From Saccharopolyspora endophytica (GTDB lineage Bacteria; Actinomycetota; Actinomycetes; Mycobacteriales; Pseudonocardiaceae), in the NCBI RefSeq assembly GCF_018070075.1, contig NZ_JAGPXE010000002.1, forward strand, positions 372,001-436,000: a stretch of 64,000 nt of DNA, written 5' to 3'. The translations under genes were made by a program, and so were the position numbers. Numbering within the stretch: position 1 is the first letter of the stretch; every line of letters begins with the position of its first letter. Below, in pieces: positions 9,111 through 18,105 of the stretch. The notes beneath the pieces are model-generated. The model saw nothing but the letters and a program-made list of their open reading frames with translations. It was not told where the DNA came from and did not search any database.

Positions 9111-10034
9111 TCAGAGATTCGTCGTGTAGAAGTCGGTGAGGCGGTTGATGGCGGCGTCGACGTACTCGGGTTCGTCGTACATCTCGTAGTGGCCGGCGCC
9201 TTCGACCACCATGAGGTCGACCGGGTTGGGCGCGAGCTCCCACAGCCGCATCCCGGACTCGTAGGAGCCGGTGTTGCCCTTGCGGCCGGCGAGGATGACC
9301 TGCAGCGGTTGGGTCATCAGCTGGTCGACCAGGTGGTACGCGTCGTAGCCCAGCAGTAGTGAGTCGCCGCGGGCGAGGCGGCGGTTGGTCGAGTGCTGGT
9401 TGTGGCCCCGTTCGGTGCGGTAGTAGGTGATCGCCTGGGTGGTGTCGATATCGGTCACCCCTGCTGCCGCAGCGTCTTCCAGCGTGTCGGGCAGCCAGTT
9501 CGCGCGCGTCAGCTCGCCGCTGCGGGTCTCCTCGATGCGCGCCGCGGCCATCGCGTCGAGCGCGGCCGCCGGGCCGTCCGGCTGGAAGCTGCGGAACGAG
9601 GTGCCCATGTTGCCCGGCACGACCACGCCGACCGCCTTGATGCGGTGATCGGTGCGCGCGGTGTGCACGGCATAGCCGCCACCAGCGCAGATGCCCAGCA
9701 CGCCGATGCGTTCCGCGTCGATGCCGGGGAACGTGCTGAGCGCGTCGATCGCGTACGAGATGTCCTCGCCGCGCCGATAGGGATCTTCGAGGTCGCGCGG
9801 CTCACCGCCGCTCTGCCCCTGATGCGCGGGATCGAACACCAGGGCCGCGATGCCCCGGGACGCCAACCGCGACGCGTAGTTCGCACCGATCTGCTCCTTG
9901 ACGCTGCTACCGGGCGTGGAGAGCACCACCGCGCGCAGCGGCGCCTCGTCGGGCAGGTGGAGGTGGGCGGCGAGCTCGATCGGCCCACGCGGAATCGAAA
10001 CGTGCTCAAGCACCTGACAACGCCTTTCGCCCAT
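9111..10034 (-). CDS. Alpha/beta hydrolase (dienelactone-hydrolase/S9-like)
   Basis: A 307-residue alpha/beta hydrolase. The nucleophile elbow reads GICAGGG (around residue 115), with Cys in the position usually held by Ser, as in dienelactone-hydrolase-like members. A candidate acid and His follow at VDLMVVEGAGHYEMYDE near the C-terminus. The N-terminal strand region (LRAVVLSTPGSSVKEQ) and the FDPAHQGQSGG turn fit the fold. The start is ATG 10034; a second ATG lies two codons upstream. It probably acts on a small ester or lactone in the cytoplasm. No operon partner is evident: the immunity gene on the same strand lies 212 bp upstream. Confidence 0.82.
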   Translation of the reverse strand: MGERRCQVLEHVSIPRGPIELAAHLHLPDEAPLRAVVLSTPGSSVKEQIGANYASRLASRGIAALVFDPAHQGQSGGEPRDLEDPYRRGEDISYAIDALSTFPGIDAERIGVLGICAGGGYAVHTARTDHRIKAVGVVVPGNMGTSFRSFQPDGPAAALDAMAAARIEETRSGELTRANWLPDTLEDAAAAGVTDIDTTQAITYYRTERGHNQHSTNRRLARGDSLLLGYDAYHLVDQLMTQPLQVILAGRKGNTGSYESGMRLWELAPNPVDLMVVEGAGHYEMYDEPEYVDAAINRLTDFYTTNL

Positions 10035-10245
10035 GACCAACGCGGTTGGTCGCTCCTCAGGTCAAACATAGCCCGCTTCAACCAAGTCGAGGTCGACATT
10101 CACGACGACGTAGTAAGCGAGCACCGTGCTAGTGAAACTCCGGCCTTGATGGCGCCCGGGATCAAGGCATGCAAGTCAGGCGAGTCCGACGACCCAAGAA
10201 CGGCTGCGGATCGCAGACTCTCAACGACTCCGCACGCGTACTTGC

Positions 10246-10830
10246 TCAAGCTACGTTCAGCGAAGAAAGAGTGTTGTCCCGATCGCGGATGTATGCCAGA
10301 TCGCTGACAGCGGCCGGGCGGAACCAGTTCAGCAGGGCGGCGAGCGCATCTCGTTCGGCAGGAGTCACGGGAATCTGCCGAACAACGAGGCTTGCAGACA
10401 ACTCATTGATCAGAATTCCCCACTCGCCGACATTGCTCAGAGTCCGGTATTCCTCCAGCCGGTTGGCTGGGAGGCGATTGGCGAGCAGCTCCAGCAGGGC
10501 TTGTGCATCCGCGCTGAGCCCGCGGAGCTCTTCTTGCGTGATGGCCTGTGACTGCGCGGCCACCTGAATAGCAGCGAGTGTCTCATCACGGTTGTCGAGG
10601 TACTCGTGATCGCCGGCGGGAACCTCGTTCAGCAATCGAGCCAAGGCCATCTTCTCGGCTGGGGTGACCACGGTGCCGCGACCGATCAGCATCTTGCACA
10701 ATTCGTTGAGCAACGTCGCCGATTCGCCTGCCTCGCCCAGCGCACGGTAGGAATCCAGTCGCCGCTTGGGGAGACGATCGGCGAGCTGTTCCAACAGGGC
10801 TCGGACCGCGTCGTTCAGCTTGAAGTCCAT
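10246..10830 (-). CDS. MafI-family immunity protein, tandem duplication
   Basis: The protein of 194 residues consists of two similar ~90-residue halves, each with the pattern L-x-L-A-(D/N)-R-L-P-x-x-R-L-(D/E)-x-Y-R-x-L, then GE and ...NEL...VTPAE...ALLN (first half about 9-85, second about 105-185). This is the MafI-like immunity fold. ATG 10830 is chosen over a GTG seven codons earlier. It lies 26 bp downstream of the EndoU toxin gene on the same strand, the usual toxin-immunity order. The doubled domain could allow binding of two toxin variants, or one half may be a relic. That is inference. Confidence 0.75.
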   Translation of the reverse strand: MDFKLNDAVRALLEQLADRLPKRRLDSYRALGEAGESATLLNELCKMLIGRGTVVTPAEKMALARLLNEVPAGDHEYLDNRDETLAAIQVAAQSQAITQEELRGLSADAQALLELLANRLPANRLEEYRTLSNVGEWGILINELSASLVVRQIPVTPAERDALAALLNWFRPAAVSDLAYIRDRDNTLSSLNVA

Positions 10831-10856
10831 GGACGTTCCGTCTCCACTCACTCGTC

Positions 10857-11771
10857 TCAGGGTACCGGGTGCGGGTTGCCAGACCCATCGTTGCGAACGA
10901 CGCCCTCACCACGAACCGGGAACCCAGTCTTGACCTGCCCTTCTGGGCTCACGTAGCCCTCGATCTGGACACCGTCCCTGGTGCCGCTGACCTTGTAGTT
11001 CCCGCTATCGGAGAGCGTTGGTGGGCTGTCCGGGTTCTTAGCTACGTCTTCGACGGAATCGAGGATCTTCGTGTCATCCCAGGACTCGGGGAACTCGGTC
11101 TTGTTGGGGATGCCCGTGCCGTAGAAATGGCCCCCAGAACCGTCGGCGCCGCCGTCGAGGATGTGGATCCCGTCGAGCTCAGGGACATGAATGTCCGCTG
11201 GGTTTGGCGGGTCGCCCGCGACGTTGTCCCACGCGGTGGCCTCCGGCGTTTGGCTCGACAAGTCATCGCTGTCGTCAGTGCCGATGGGGTCAACTGCGTC
11301 ATCGCCCGCGGCTTCGTAGGCCATCCCTGCCATCGAGGCGCCTACCATGCCGACGCCGGTGGCAACTCCCGCGGCGGATGCAACACCGAGTGGGCCGCCA
11401 GCCACAACGCCGACTCCGGTTGCATCGAGCAAGCCGCTCGCGGTTACACCGGCAGCGCTGACGGTGGTGAGTGCCGCGCCGGCTGCCGCGCCGAGGACTA
11501 TTTCTGGATGGTTGATCGCGGCGTTTCCGAATGACGCGAGAGCGTTGAGGGCATGAGCCCCAGCGTTACCGACTGCGCTCGCGGCTTGCTCCGGCCAACC
11601 AGGCTCTTCAGGTGCTCGATCGCGAGCAGCAGCAACGGCATCGGCTGCGATTTCGCCTGCTGATTCCAGCTGATTCCGTGCTCGGTCGAGGATGTCCTGT
11701 GCGGCTTTTCTCGTGGCTTCGCCGGGATCCGCGAACGGGGTCGGGGGAGCGTCTGGCGGAGCTTGCTTCAC
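10857..11771 (-). CDS. Polymorphic toxin with C-terminal EndoU nuclease domain
   Basis: Length is 304 residues. Residues about 204-300 match bacterial EndoU-type RNases used in polymorphic toxins: HILDGGADGSGGHFYGTG, KTEFPESW, KILDSVEDVAKNPDSPP, GTRDGVQIEGYV and GEGVVRN. The two His of HILDG and GGH are the expected catalytic residues. Residues about 85-155 are a Gly/Ala-rich hydrophobic region typical of toxin translocation segments. The N-terminus is short, with no WXG or LXG domain. The frame remains open upstream to a stop near 11887, but GTG 11771 is the first start codon, so the gene may be truncated. It is followed by its immunity gene. Confidence 0.78.
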   Translation of the reverse strand: MKQAPPDAPPTPFADPGEATRKAAQDILDRARNQLESAGEIAADAVAAARDRAPEEPGWPEQAASAVGNAGAHALNALASFGNAAINHPEIVLGAAAGAALTTVSAAGVTASGLLDATGVGVVAGGPLGVASAAGVATGVGMVGASMAGMAYEAAGDDAVDPIGTDDSDDLSSQTPEATAWDNVAGDPPNPADIHVPELDGIHILDGGADGSGGHFYGTGIPNKTEFPESWDDTKILDSVEDVAKNPDSPPTLSDSGNYKVSGTRDGVQIEGYVSPEGQVKTGFPVRGEGVVRNDGSGNPHPVP

Positions 11772-11911
11772 CGCTGATCCGCCCTGTTGGACGAAATGAT
11801 CGAGGACGGCGCGTCGCTGACGGGTGCCTTTTCCTACTTGTCGCCCAATTGGATCAAGCGGGAACCTCCGGGTGTCAGGGCATGCGTGTGATCAGGCGAG
11901 TTCCTCGGGCA

Positions 11912-12499
11912 CTAGCTTCCGGGATCGGGGGAGTAGCTGCTGACGACTTCGCGCAGGGATTCGAGGGATTCGAGGACGAAGGCGTACAGCGTGCGGTCGT
12001 CGTCCTCGCCGAGCCAGTGCTCGATCGCTGTGAAGAGCGCGAGCACGCCGACCTCGGCGTGCAGGGTGGCGGTCGTGGTGTCGTGGCCGCGCCTGGTGAG
12101 TTCTCGCGCGAAGGTGTCGCGCACCGCGGCGCGCTTCTGCAGGTTCCGCTCCAGCAGGCCGGAATCGGACTGGATGATGGCGCTTCGCCGACGCAGATCG
12201 TCCTTCCGACCCTCGAAGTGGTTGCGGGTCGTGTGCTCCAAGCCGTGCAGGATCAACGCGGCGGCGGACAGGGTGGCAGGAGCCTCCATCAGGTGGCGTT
12301 CGACCTGCTCTGACGAGGCCTCGGCGTTGCCGAAGAGCGCTTCGCGCTTGTCGGCGAAGTGCCGGAAGAACGTCCGTGTCGTGAGGCCTGCGCGGGCGGC
12401 GATCTGCGGCACGGTCGTCGGGGTGAAACCCTGCTCTTCGAAAAGCTCCAGGGCAGCGCGTTCCAGTCGTTCCCGCGCGTGGGGCTGCCATCTGCTCAC
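11912..12499 (-). CDS. TetR-family transcriptional repressor
   Basis: The 195-residue product has an N-terminal TetR HTH (about residues 8-55: ERLERAALELFEEQGF, then IAARAGLTTRTFFRHF) and a helical ligand-binding C-terminal domain. GTG 12499 is preferred over the ATG at 12526 because a strong palindromic operator (12513-12533) would otherwise fall inside the coding region. The divergent gene at 12592 encodes a dehydrogenase-like enzyme; the regulator probably represses itself and that gene. The ligand is unknown. Confidence 0.85.
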   Translation of the reverse strand: MSRWQPHARERLERAALELFEEQGFTPTTVPQIAARAGLTTRTFFRHFADKREALFGNAEASSEQVERHLMEAPATLSAAALILHGLEHTTRNHFEGRKDDLRRRSAIIQSDSGLLERNLQKRAAVRDTFARELTRRGHDTTTATLHAEVGVLALFTAIEHWLGEDDDRTLYAFVLESLESLREVVSSYSPDPGS

Positions 12500-12512
12500 C
12501 CGCTCAGAGTAC

Positions 12513-12533
12513 TGATGACACGTCATGTCATCG
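12513..12533. promoter_or_regulatory. TetR operator 1 (imperfect 21-bp palindrome)
   Basis: TGATGACACG-T-CATGTCATCG; 8 of 10 base pairs of the dyad match. It lies just upstream of the GTG start of the tetR gene and shares its half-site (TGATGACA/TGTCATCA) with operator 2. The centres are 31 bp apart, about three helical turns. Confidence 0.75.
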
Positions 12534-12543
12534 AGGTGTAGCG

Positions 12544-12564
12544 TGATGACATGCCATGTCATCA
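12544..12564. promoter_or_regulatory. TetR operator 2 (perfect 21-bp palindrome)
   Basis: TGATGACATG-C-CATGTCATCA is a perfect 10-bp inverted repeat about a single central base. It lies 28 bp before the start of the divergent dehydrogenase-like gene at 12592. Together with operator 1 it makes a convincing binding region for the adjacent TetR protein. Confidence 0.82.
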
Positions 12565-12591
12565 CTGGGTCGAGTCGATCGGGGGCGTGTG

Positions 12592-13665
12592 ATGGAGAGC
12601 AAGGTCTGGGTGCTGGGTGGCACCGGGCGTGCCGGTCGGGAGGTCGCCGCGCAGCTGGTCGAGCGGGGTGTGCACCCGGTGCTCGTCGGTCGCAACGCCG
12701 CACGCCTGGCGGAGGTCGCGGCCCGAGTCCCCGGCGCCACGACGGTCGCCGCTGCTTCCACCGACGAGATGGCGGAGCGAATCCGGCATGAGCGGCCTGA
12801 CGTCGTGATCAACACGGTAGGGCCCTTCGCCGAGACTGCGCTGCCGCTGGTGCGGGCGTGTCTGCCCACGACCCACTACGTCGACTTGGCCAACGACGTC
12901 GACGCCCTCTCCGCGTTGCTCGACCTGGGGGAGGAGGCCGCAGCTGCGGACCGCACGCTCGTCAGCGGAGCCGGCTTCGGCGTGGCGGCGACCGAGAGCG
13001 TCGTGGTCAAGCTCTGCGAAGGACGGCCACCGGCAGCCGATGTCCGCGTGGACATGCTGCCGTCCTTGGGGATGGAGGACGGACAGGTCGGGGAGGCCCT
13101 GGCGGCGACGCTCGTCGACGGTCTGGCCTCACCGGGTCGCAGTCGGGGTGGACTGGCCGCGCCTCGGCTCGGCGACCAACCCATGACCCTCACCCTGCCG
13201 GACGGTTCCCAGGTGAAGACGGCGGGTCTGCCGCTCGGCGAACTCGTCGCCGCCCACCGCGCGAGCGGGGCGCCGTCGGTGATCTCCGCGTCGAGCGAGG
13301 CGCCCACGTCGCCGACGGTCCGCGCCGTCCTGCCCTTGGGCGTCGCGCTGCTGAGGATCCACGCGGTCAGGAGCTTCGCCAAACGTCGTCTCGCCCAGGT
13401 GCGCGTGAAGGCTCGTGAGCGCCCGCGCGAGCACTCGTGGGGTCACGCCCGGGTCCGATGGGCTGACGGCAGCACGCGGGAGGGCTGGCTGAGAACCGGA
13501 GATGCCCAGATCTTCACCGGCGCCCTCGCCGCCGAGGTGGCGAAGCGCTTGGCGGCCGGTGAGGGACGCCCCGGCGCCTACACCCCGGCGGCCCTCTTCG
13601 GCCCCACCCTGGTGGAGAGCTGCGCGGCCGTCCACCTCGCGCCCGGTGAGCTCAACCCGCGCTGA
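12592..13665 (+). CDS. Saccharopine-dehydrogenase-like NAD(P)-binding protein
   Basis: A 357-residue Rossmann-fold protein. The N-terminal dinucleotide motif is VLGGTGRAGREVA (about residues 6-18), followed by the LVGRN strand that selects the cofactor, INTVGPF, and HYVDLAND, all features of the saccharopine dehydrogenase/short trans-acting enoyl reductase group. ATG 12592 follows a G-rich ribosome binding region. Divergent transcription from the tetR gene with shared operators indicates induction by that regulator's ligand. The substrate cannot be told from sequence. Confidence 0.8.
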   Translation: MESKVWVLGGTGRAGREVAAQLVERGVHPVLVGRNAARLAEVAARVPGATTVAAASTDEMAERIRHERPDVVINTVGPFAETALPLVRACLPTTHYVDLANDVDALSALLDLGEEAAAADRTLVSGAGFGVAATESVVVKLCEGRPPAADVRVDMLPSLGMEDGQVGEALAATLVDGLASPGRSRGGLAAPRLGDQPMTLTLPDGSQVKTAGLPLGELVAAHRASGAPSVISASSEAPTSPTVRAVLPLGVALLRIHAVRSFAKRRLAQVRVKARERPREHSWGHARVRWADGSTREGWLRTGDAQIFTGALAAEVAKRLAAGEGRPGAYTPAALFGPTLVESCAAVHLAPGELNPR

Positions 13666-13676
13666 TCACCGCGCGT

Positions 13677-14567
13677 TCAGGTGCCATCAGCAGTCGGCAG
13701 CTGCCCGCAGAGGTCGAGGAAGTGGTCGAGCGCGGGGCTGGTCTCGCGGTGGTAGGCCAGGGCCAGGTCGACGGTGGGGCGTGGTGCCGCGAGGTGCTTG
13801 AGCCGCACGCCGCGGGTGCGCAGGGAGCGCGCGCGGGGAGCGGGCACCGGTGGGATGCCGGCGTTGTCGGCGACGGCGCGGAGGAGCTGTTCGTCGTCGG
13901 GTTCCTCGCGGACGACTCGCGGGGTCGAACCGGGCCAGATCTGGTTGACGATCCGGTCGTACATGCCGGGGGCGTTCTCGCGCGGCCACAGGACGACGGG
14001 CTGGTCCTCGACCTGCTCTCGTCGGACCGTGCGCACCGACGCCAGCTCGTGCTCCGCGGGTACGGCCAGCAGCAGTTCCTCGGTGGTCAGCGTGTCGCAG
14101 CGCAGGTCGGGCACGTCCAGCGGTGGGCGGACGAACGCGGCGTCCAGCGAGCCGCTGCGCAGGTCGGCGATGTTGCGGGCGGTCCACCCGGTGGTGAGCG
14201 CGAGTTCGATGCCCGGGTGGAGCTCGCGGAAGCGGTCGACGAGCTCGGCCGTCACACCGCCCGGAGCCGAGCGCGTGTAGGCGATGCGCAACCGTCCGAC
14301 CTGGCCCGTGACGGCGTTGCGGATGGCCCGCTCGGCGCGGTCGAGCCGGTCCATGACCTGCCGTGCTTCGGCGACGGCGACCTGACCGACCGGGGTCAGC
14401 GCGATCCCGCTCGGCCGGCGGTCGACGAGCTCCGCGCCGAGCTCGCGTTCGAGCAACCGGATCTGCTGGCTGAGCGCGGGCTGGGCGATGTGCAGCGAAG
14501 CCGCCGCGCGGGTGAAGCTGCCGTGCTCGGCCAGGTGGACCAGGTAGCGCAGCCGGCGAACCTCCAT
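13677..14567 (-). CDS. LysR-family transcriptional regulator
   Basis: The 296-residue protein has a LysR winged HTH at the N-terminus (residues 1-60: LAEHGSFTRAAASLHIAQPA then LSQQIRLLERELG) followed by a periplasmic-binding-protein-like effector domain (RLRIAYTRSAPGGV at about 95). It is divergent from the D-amino-acid-oxidase-like gene at 14678, the standard arrangement of a LysR activator and its target, so that gene is the likely target. Confidence 0.9.
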   Translation of the reverse strand: MEVRRLRYLVHLAEHGSFTRAAASLHIAQPALSQQIRLLERELGAELVDRRPSGIALTPVGQVAVAEARQVMDRLDRAERAIRNAVTGQVGRLRIAYTRSAPGGVTAELVDRFRELHPGIELALTTGWTARNIADLRSGSLDAAFVRPPLDVPDLRCDTLTTEELLLAVPAEHELASVRTVRREQVEDQPVVLWPRENAPGMYDRIVNQIWPGSTPRVVREEPDDEQLLRAVADNAGIPPVPAPRARSLRTRGVRLKHLAAPRPTVDLALAYHRETSPALDHFLDLCGQLPTADGT

Positions 14568-14677
14568 CCAGCCACTATAAGCGCTCTTTATGGGCGCATA
14601 CCAATCGGATCTTGGACAACGGCCTGCTGGACGACGTGGACTGGGCGAGTTCGTGTCGTCGTGGAGAGCGGGGCAAG
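14568..14677. promoter_or_regulatory. LysR/oxidase divergent promoter region
   Basis: The gap contains ATAA-gcgctct-TTAT (about 14574-14590), a dyad of the T-N11-A type that LysR proteins bind, directly upstream of the regulator start. No clear -10/-35 set could be assigned. Confidence 0.4.
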
Positions 14678-15649
14678 GTGGAGGAGTTCGACGTCGTGGT
14701 GGTCGGTGGCGGCATCGTGGGGATGACCTGCGCCGTCGAGTTGCGCCGGCGCGGTGCGCGGGTTGGCGTGGTGACCGCTGACGAACCCGCGAGGACGACG
14801 TCGTGGCTCGCCGCCGCGGTCTGGTACCCGGTCGGCATCGGCGGCAGCGAACGCGCCTTGACCTTCGCGCAGGACAGCTTCGACGTCTTCGCCGAGCAGG
14901 CGGAACGGGGAGTGCCCGGGGTGCGCATGATCGGCACCCGCATGCTGCACCGGCGCCCGCTGCCCGCCGACCCGTGGTGGTCCACGGCCGTGCCCGGGTT
15001 CGCGACCGAGGACGCCGACGACCCGTTCACCGGCGCCTGGCGGTTCTCCGTGCCGATGGTGGAGGTTCCGACGTACCTGCCGTGGCTCCACGCGCAGGCG
15101 GTGGAACTCGGCGTCGAAGTGCGCACCAAGAAGCTGGCATCGCTGGCGGAGCTCACCGACCACGCGCGCGTCGTGGTCAACGCGACCGGACTGGCGTCCC
15201 GCACGCTGTGCGGGGACACGACCGTGCAGCCCGTGCGCGGGCAGGTCATCCGGGCGTCGAACCCCGGACTCGCGGTCTCGGTGCGCGACGAGCACAACCC
15301 CGGCGGGCACACCTACGTCCACCCCCGCCGCAACGACGTGATCATCGGAGGCACCTTCGAGCCCGGCAAGATCGACACCGCTCCCGACCCCGACACGGCG
15401 GAGGCGCTGTGGTCACGCGCGACCGAACTCGTCCCCGAACTGCGCCGAGCCCGCGTCCTGGAACACCACGCCGGCCTGCGCCCGGCCCGTGAAGACGGCC
15501 CGCGCGTCGAACTCGACCGGCACCTGATCCCCGGCCGAACGGTCGTGCACAACTACGGCCACGGCGGCGCGGGCATCACCCTGTCCTGGGGAAGCGCCCG
15601 GGAAACCGCCGACCTCATCGCCCAGGTGTCGAGCTGTGCAACGGTGTGA
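14678..15649 (+). CDS. FAD-dependent D-amino-acid oxidase-like enzyme
   Basis: A 323-residue flavoprotein of the DAO family: an N-terminal FAD-binding motif VVVVGGGIVGMTCA (about residues 6-19), an internal VVNATGLASRTL motif and the C-terminal signature HNYGHGGAGITLSWG. Length and motif order match D-amino-acid or D-aspartate oxidases, which oxidatively deaminate a D-amino acid to a 2-oxo acid, producing peroxide. I use GTG 14678, which directly precedes the FAD strand, rather than an upstream ATG at 14612. The LysR gene next to it probably controls it. Confidence 0.85.
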   Translation: MEEFDVVVVGGGIVGMTCAVELRRRGARVGVVTADEPARTTSWLAAAVWYPVGIGGSERALTFAQDSFDVFAEQAERGVPGVRMIGTRMLHRRPLPADPWWSTAVPGFATEDADDPFTGAWRFSVPMVEVPTYLPWLHAQAVELGVEVRTKKLASLAELTDHARVVVNATGLASRTLCGDTTVQPVRGQVIRASNPGLAVSVRDEHNPGGHTYVHPRRNDVIIGGTFEPGKIDTAPDPDTAEALWSRATELVPELRRARVLEHHAGLRPAREDGPRVELDRHLIPGRTVVHNYGHGGAGITLSWGSARETADLIAQVSSCATV

Positions 15650-15676
15650 TCGGTTTCGTTGGCTGCGCACGAGGAC

Positions 15677-16567
15677 CTAGTACAAGATCGACGGCAAATA
15701 GGCTCCTGAAGGCTCGTTGTAGAGCCCGATCGTCATCAGCGTTGTCACCATGCGGATGCGAAGACCGTGGTCGAGGCACCAACCGACCACCTGGCCATTT
15801 CGGGCCGGTAGCAGGAAGCCGGGTTCGCCGAACTCGTTGGCTGCGACGATGAGCGCCCGCAGGCCGTCGTTGGTCTCCGCGACCGAGTGGGTGAAGAACC
15901 CCACCCCCGTCGTGTATCCGGTGATGCGCCCGGCGTGCTCCACCACCTGGGCGACGCCTTGGGACAACGCGTCGCGGATCTCTCCCGCACGGTCGTGGCC
16001 ATGCACTTCGCGGCAGACCCGGTTGCAGTCCGCGAGATCATCGGATGTCGCCGACCGGACGGCGTAGCCGGGCACGGTGCCGCCGATCGGTTCGCCGTGC
16101 ATGTTCAGCACCGGCTCGCGGATCTGGAACCCGAGCTTGGCGTAGAGGCTCAACGATCGGTTGTGATAAGCCGCCTGCAGAAGCCGTACGCCGGGAAAAC
16201 GCCGGCTCTCCGACCGCTGCATCACGGCGATCATCAACTGCCGGCCGATTCCCGAGTTCTGCACGCCAGGGGCGATGGTGATGGGGCCGATACCTGCGAT
16301 GGCCGAACGCTCGTCGAGGAAGTTGCTCCCCACCACCTGCCCCTCGAGTTCCGCTACGACGCCGTAGAAACCCGGGTGCGACAGCAGGCCGCGCAACGCG
16401 GTCACGCCCACCTCCGAGGAGGGGAAGTCGGGCGGAAAACCGTGCTCGTGGGCCAGGGCAGCGAAGGCGTCGTAGCAAATTCGACCGCACGTCTCGGCGT
16501 CCTCGGGCCTCCCCGCTCGCAGCACGGCTTTCGTCGCGGACCCGGGCGGCACGTGCGTCGTCGACAT
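15677..16567 (-). CDS. GNAT-family N-acetyltransferase
   Basis: A 296-residue acetyltransferase-like protein. The acetyl-CoA binding motif is visible as GVQNSGIGRQLM (about residues 103-114), preceded by the strand IGPITIAP. The C-terminal half (YAVRSATSDDLADC... to the end) may be a second, weaker GNAT-like domain (SCP2-like or duplicated). ATG 16567 has GGAGG six bases upstream. It converges on the DAO gene with a 27-bp gap. The substrate is unknown. Confidence 0.78.
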   Translation of the reverse strand: MSTTHVPPGSATKAVLRAGRPEDAETCGRICYDAFAALAHEHGFPPDFPSSEVGVTALRGLLSHPGFYGVVAELEGQVVGSNFLDERSAIAGIGPITIAPGVQNSGIGRQLMIAVMQRSESRRFPGVRLLQAAYHNRSLSLYAKLGFQIREPVLNMHGEPIGGTVPGYAVRSATSDDLADCNRVCREVHGHDRAGEIRDALSQGVAQVVEHAGRITGYTTGVGFFTHSVAETNDGLRALIVAANEFGEPGFLLPARNGQVVGWCLDHGLRIRMVTTLMTIGLYNEPSGAYLPSILY

Positions 16568-16709
16568 GGCTACCTCCAGGCCGCGGGCTGATGCGCGCTG
16601 TGGCCGCTTCGCGGACGAAGCAACCCCAGTACAAGACACAGCAACCACCCCCAACAGGGGCTTTCGGCTCGAAGAGGCGGCACCACCTGGTGCGCCAGCG
16701 CTGCGCTCC

Positions 16710-17909
16710 TCAGGTGGCGTGCCGGGACAAGCGGCTGGCGACGAGCGGGAACAGGAGTACGGTGACCGCGCCCGCCGAGACCATGACCGAGGCCGTCGTG
16801 GTGGTGATGAGCTGGGAGGACGCCGCGATCTGCGTGACCGCGACGATGATGGGCAGCCCGGTGGCCGCGTACAGCCCCAGCGCGACCTGCTCGCGGGTCC
16901 CGGTGATGCCCGAACGGGTCGTGGTCCACGCCTCGCGCAGGAACACGGGCAGGCCGCGCACGAGCAGGATCATCGCGATGAAGCCGAGCAGCAGTGGCCA
17001 CTGCGAGAAGACCGCCGCGATGTCGATGGCCATGCCGCTGGTCACGAAGAACACCGGGATGAGCAGGCTGAACCCCACGATCTCGATCTTGTGCGTGATC
17101 TCCTCCGCGTGACCTTGGGCGAACGCCTGCAACACGGCGTTCGACAGCAGACCTGCGGAGAACGCCCCCAAGGCGACGTCCAGTTCGAGCACCGCCGTCA
17201 GCAGCATCAAGGTCACCAGCACGAGAACGGTGATCCGCAACGTCGTCTGCATCGTCGTGTTGGAAGCACCCATGACCGCACGTCCGAGCAGCGGCAACCT
17301 GCGCAGGATCCGGGCGGGCAGCACCACCACGATCACGGCTGCCGCGGCGAAGGCCAGCAACACCGCGGCAGCCTGCCACGTGCCGCGCGTCGACAGCAGC
17401 ACCGACATCGCCACGATGGGCAGCAGCTCCCCGTAGGCGCCGTGGGTCATGATCGCGCGCCCCAACGGCGTGCCCGTCCCGCCGGAGTCCTTCAAGATCG
17501 GCAGCAACGTGCCCAACGCCGTCGACGTCGAGGCGATCGCCACGACGATCGCGACCTGCAGCTGACCGTGCGTCAACAGCAGCCCGGCCCCGACACCGAG
17601 CACGGCGCACCCCACCCACGTGAGCGCCGCGTGCCGACCCTGAGCACCGTGCATGTCCGCCACGCGCACCTCGAACCCCGCGAGCAGGAACAACAACCCC
17701 AACCCGAGCTCCCGCAGGAACCCCACAGCATCGGTCTCGGCCGCCAACCTGAGCGCGTGCGGCCCGATCAAGGCCCCGAACACCAACAACCACACCACGT
17801 CCGGAACCACCCGCCGAGTGACCAGCGCGAACACAGGCCCCAACGCCGCAGCCAACGCGATCCACCACACCGACAACAGGTCGGTGACCAGCCCGTGCTC
17901 CTCACCCAT
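16710..17909 (-). CDS. Kef/CPA2-type cation:proton antiporter
   Basis: A 399-residue integral membrane protein with about 12 hydrophobic segments and the CPA2 signature regions (LGLGLLFLLAGFEV, ASTSTALGTLLPIL, AFSAGLLS). No cytoplasmic RCK/TrkA domain follows, so it is the membrane module alone. It would exchange Na+ or K+ for protons across the plasma membrane. It lies 142 bp upstream of the GNAT gene on the same strand and seems to be an independent unit. Confidence 0.85.
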   Translation of the reverse strand: MGEEHGLVTDLLSVWWIALAAALGPVFALVTRRVVPDVVWLLVFGALIGPHALRLAAETDAVGFLRELGLGLLFLLAGFEVRVADMHGAQGRHAALTWVGCAVLGVGAGLLLTHGQLQVAIVVAIASTSTALGTLLPILKDSGGTGTPLGRAIMTHGAYGELLPIVAMSVLLSTRGTWQAAAVLLAFAAAAVIVVVLPARILRRLPLLGRAVMGASNTTMQTTLRITVLVLVTLMLLTAVLELDVALGAFSAGLLSNAVLQAFAQGHAEEITHKIEIVGFSLLIPVFFVTSGMAIDIAAVFSQWPLLLGFIAMILLVRGLPVFLREAWTTTRSGITGTREQVALGLYAATGLPIIVAVTQIAASSQLITTTTASVMVSAGAVTVLLFPLVASRLSRHAT

Positions 17910-18105
17910 GAGGAGTCACGCTAACGGCGCAAAGCCCCGAACGCCGTCCAGCGGAACCGGCATGCCGAACTCCTGAGCGCGACGACTGGGAACGTCGGGT
18001 GACACCTGGACGGATCACCGACTCCGCCTGATCGCCGGTTCCTCAACGACCGCCGCACCCGGTCGACTGAGTGACCAGTCTCCTTCGCGGGCAGCGCGCC
18101 GCTGG

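Noticed and set aside
12500..12703. Longer TetR protein starting at 12526 or 12703
   Set aside because: The extension covers the operator palindromes and part of the divergent gene; GTG 12499 precedes the HTH as in the family.
16566..17924. Plus-strand frame of 452 residues opposite the antiporter
   Set aside because: Gln/His/Arg-rich composition typical of the antisense of a membrane-protein gene; no domain.
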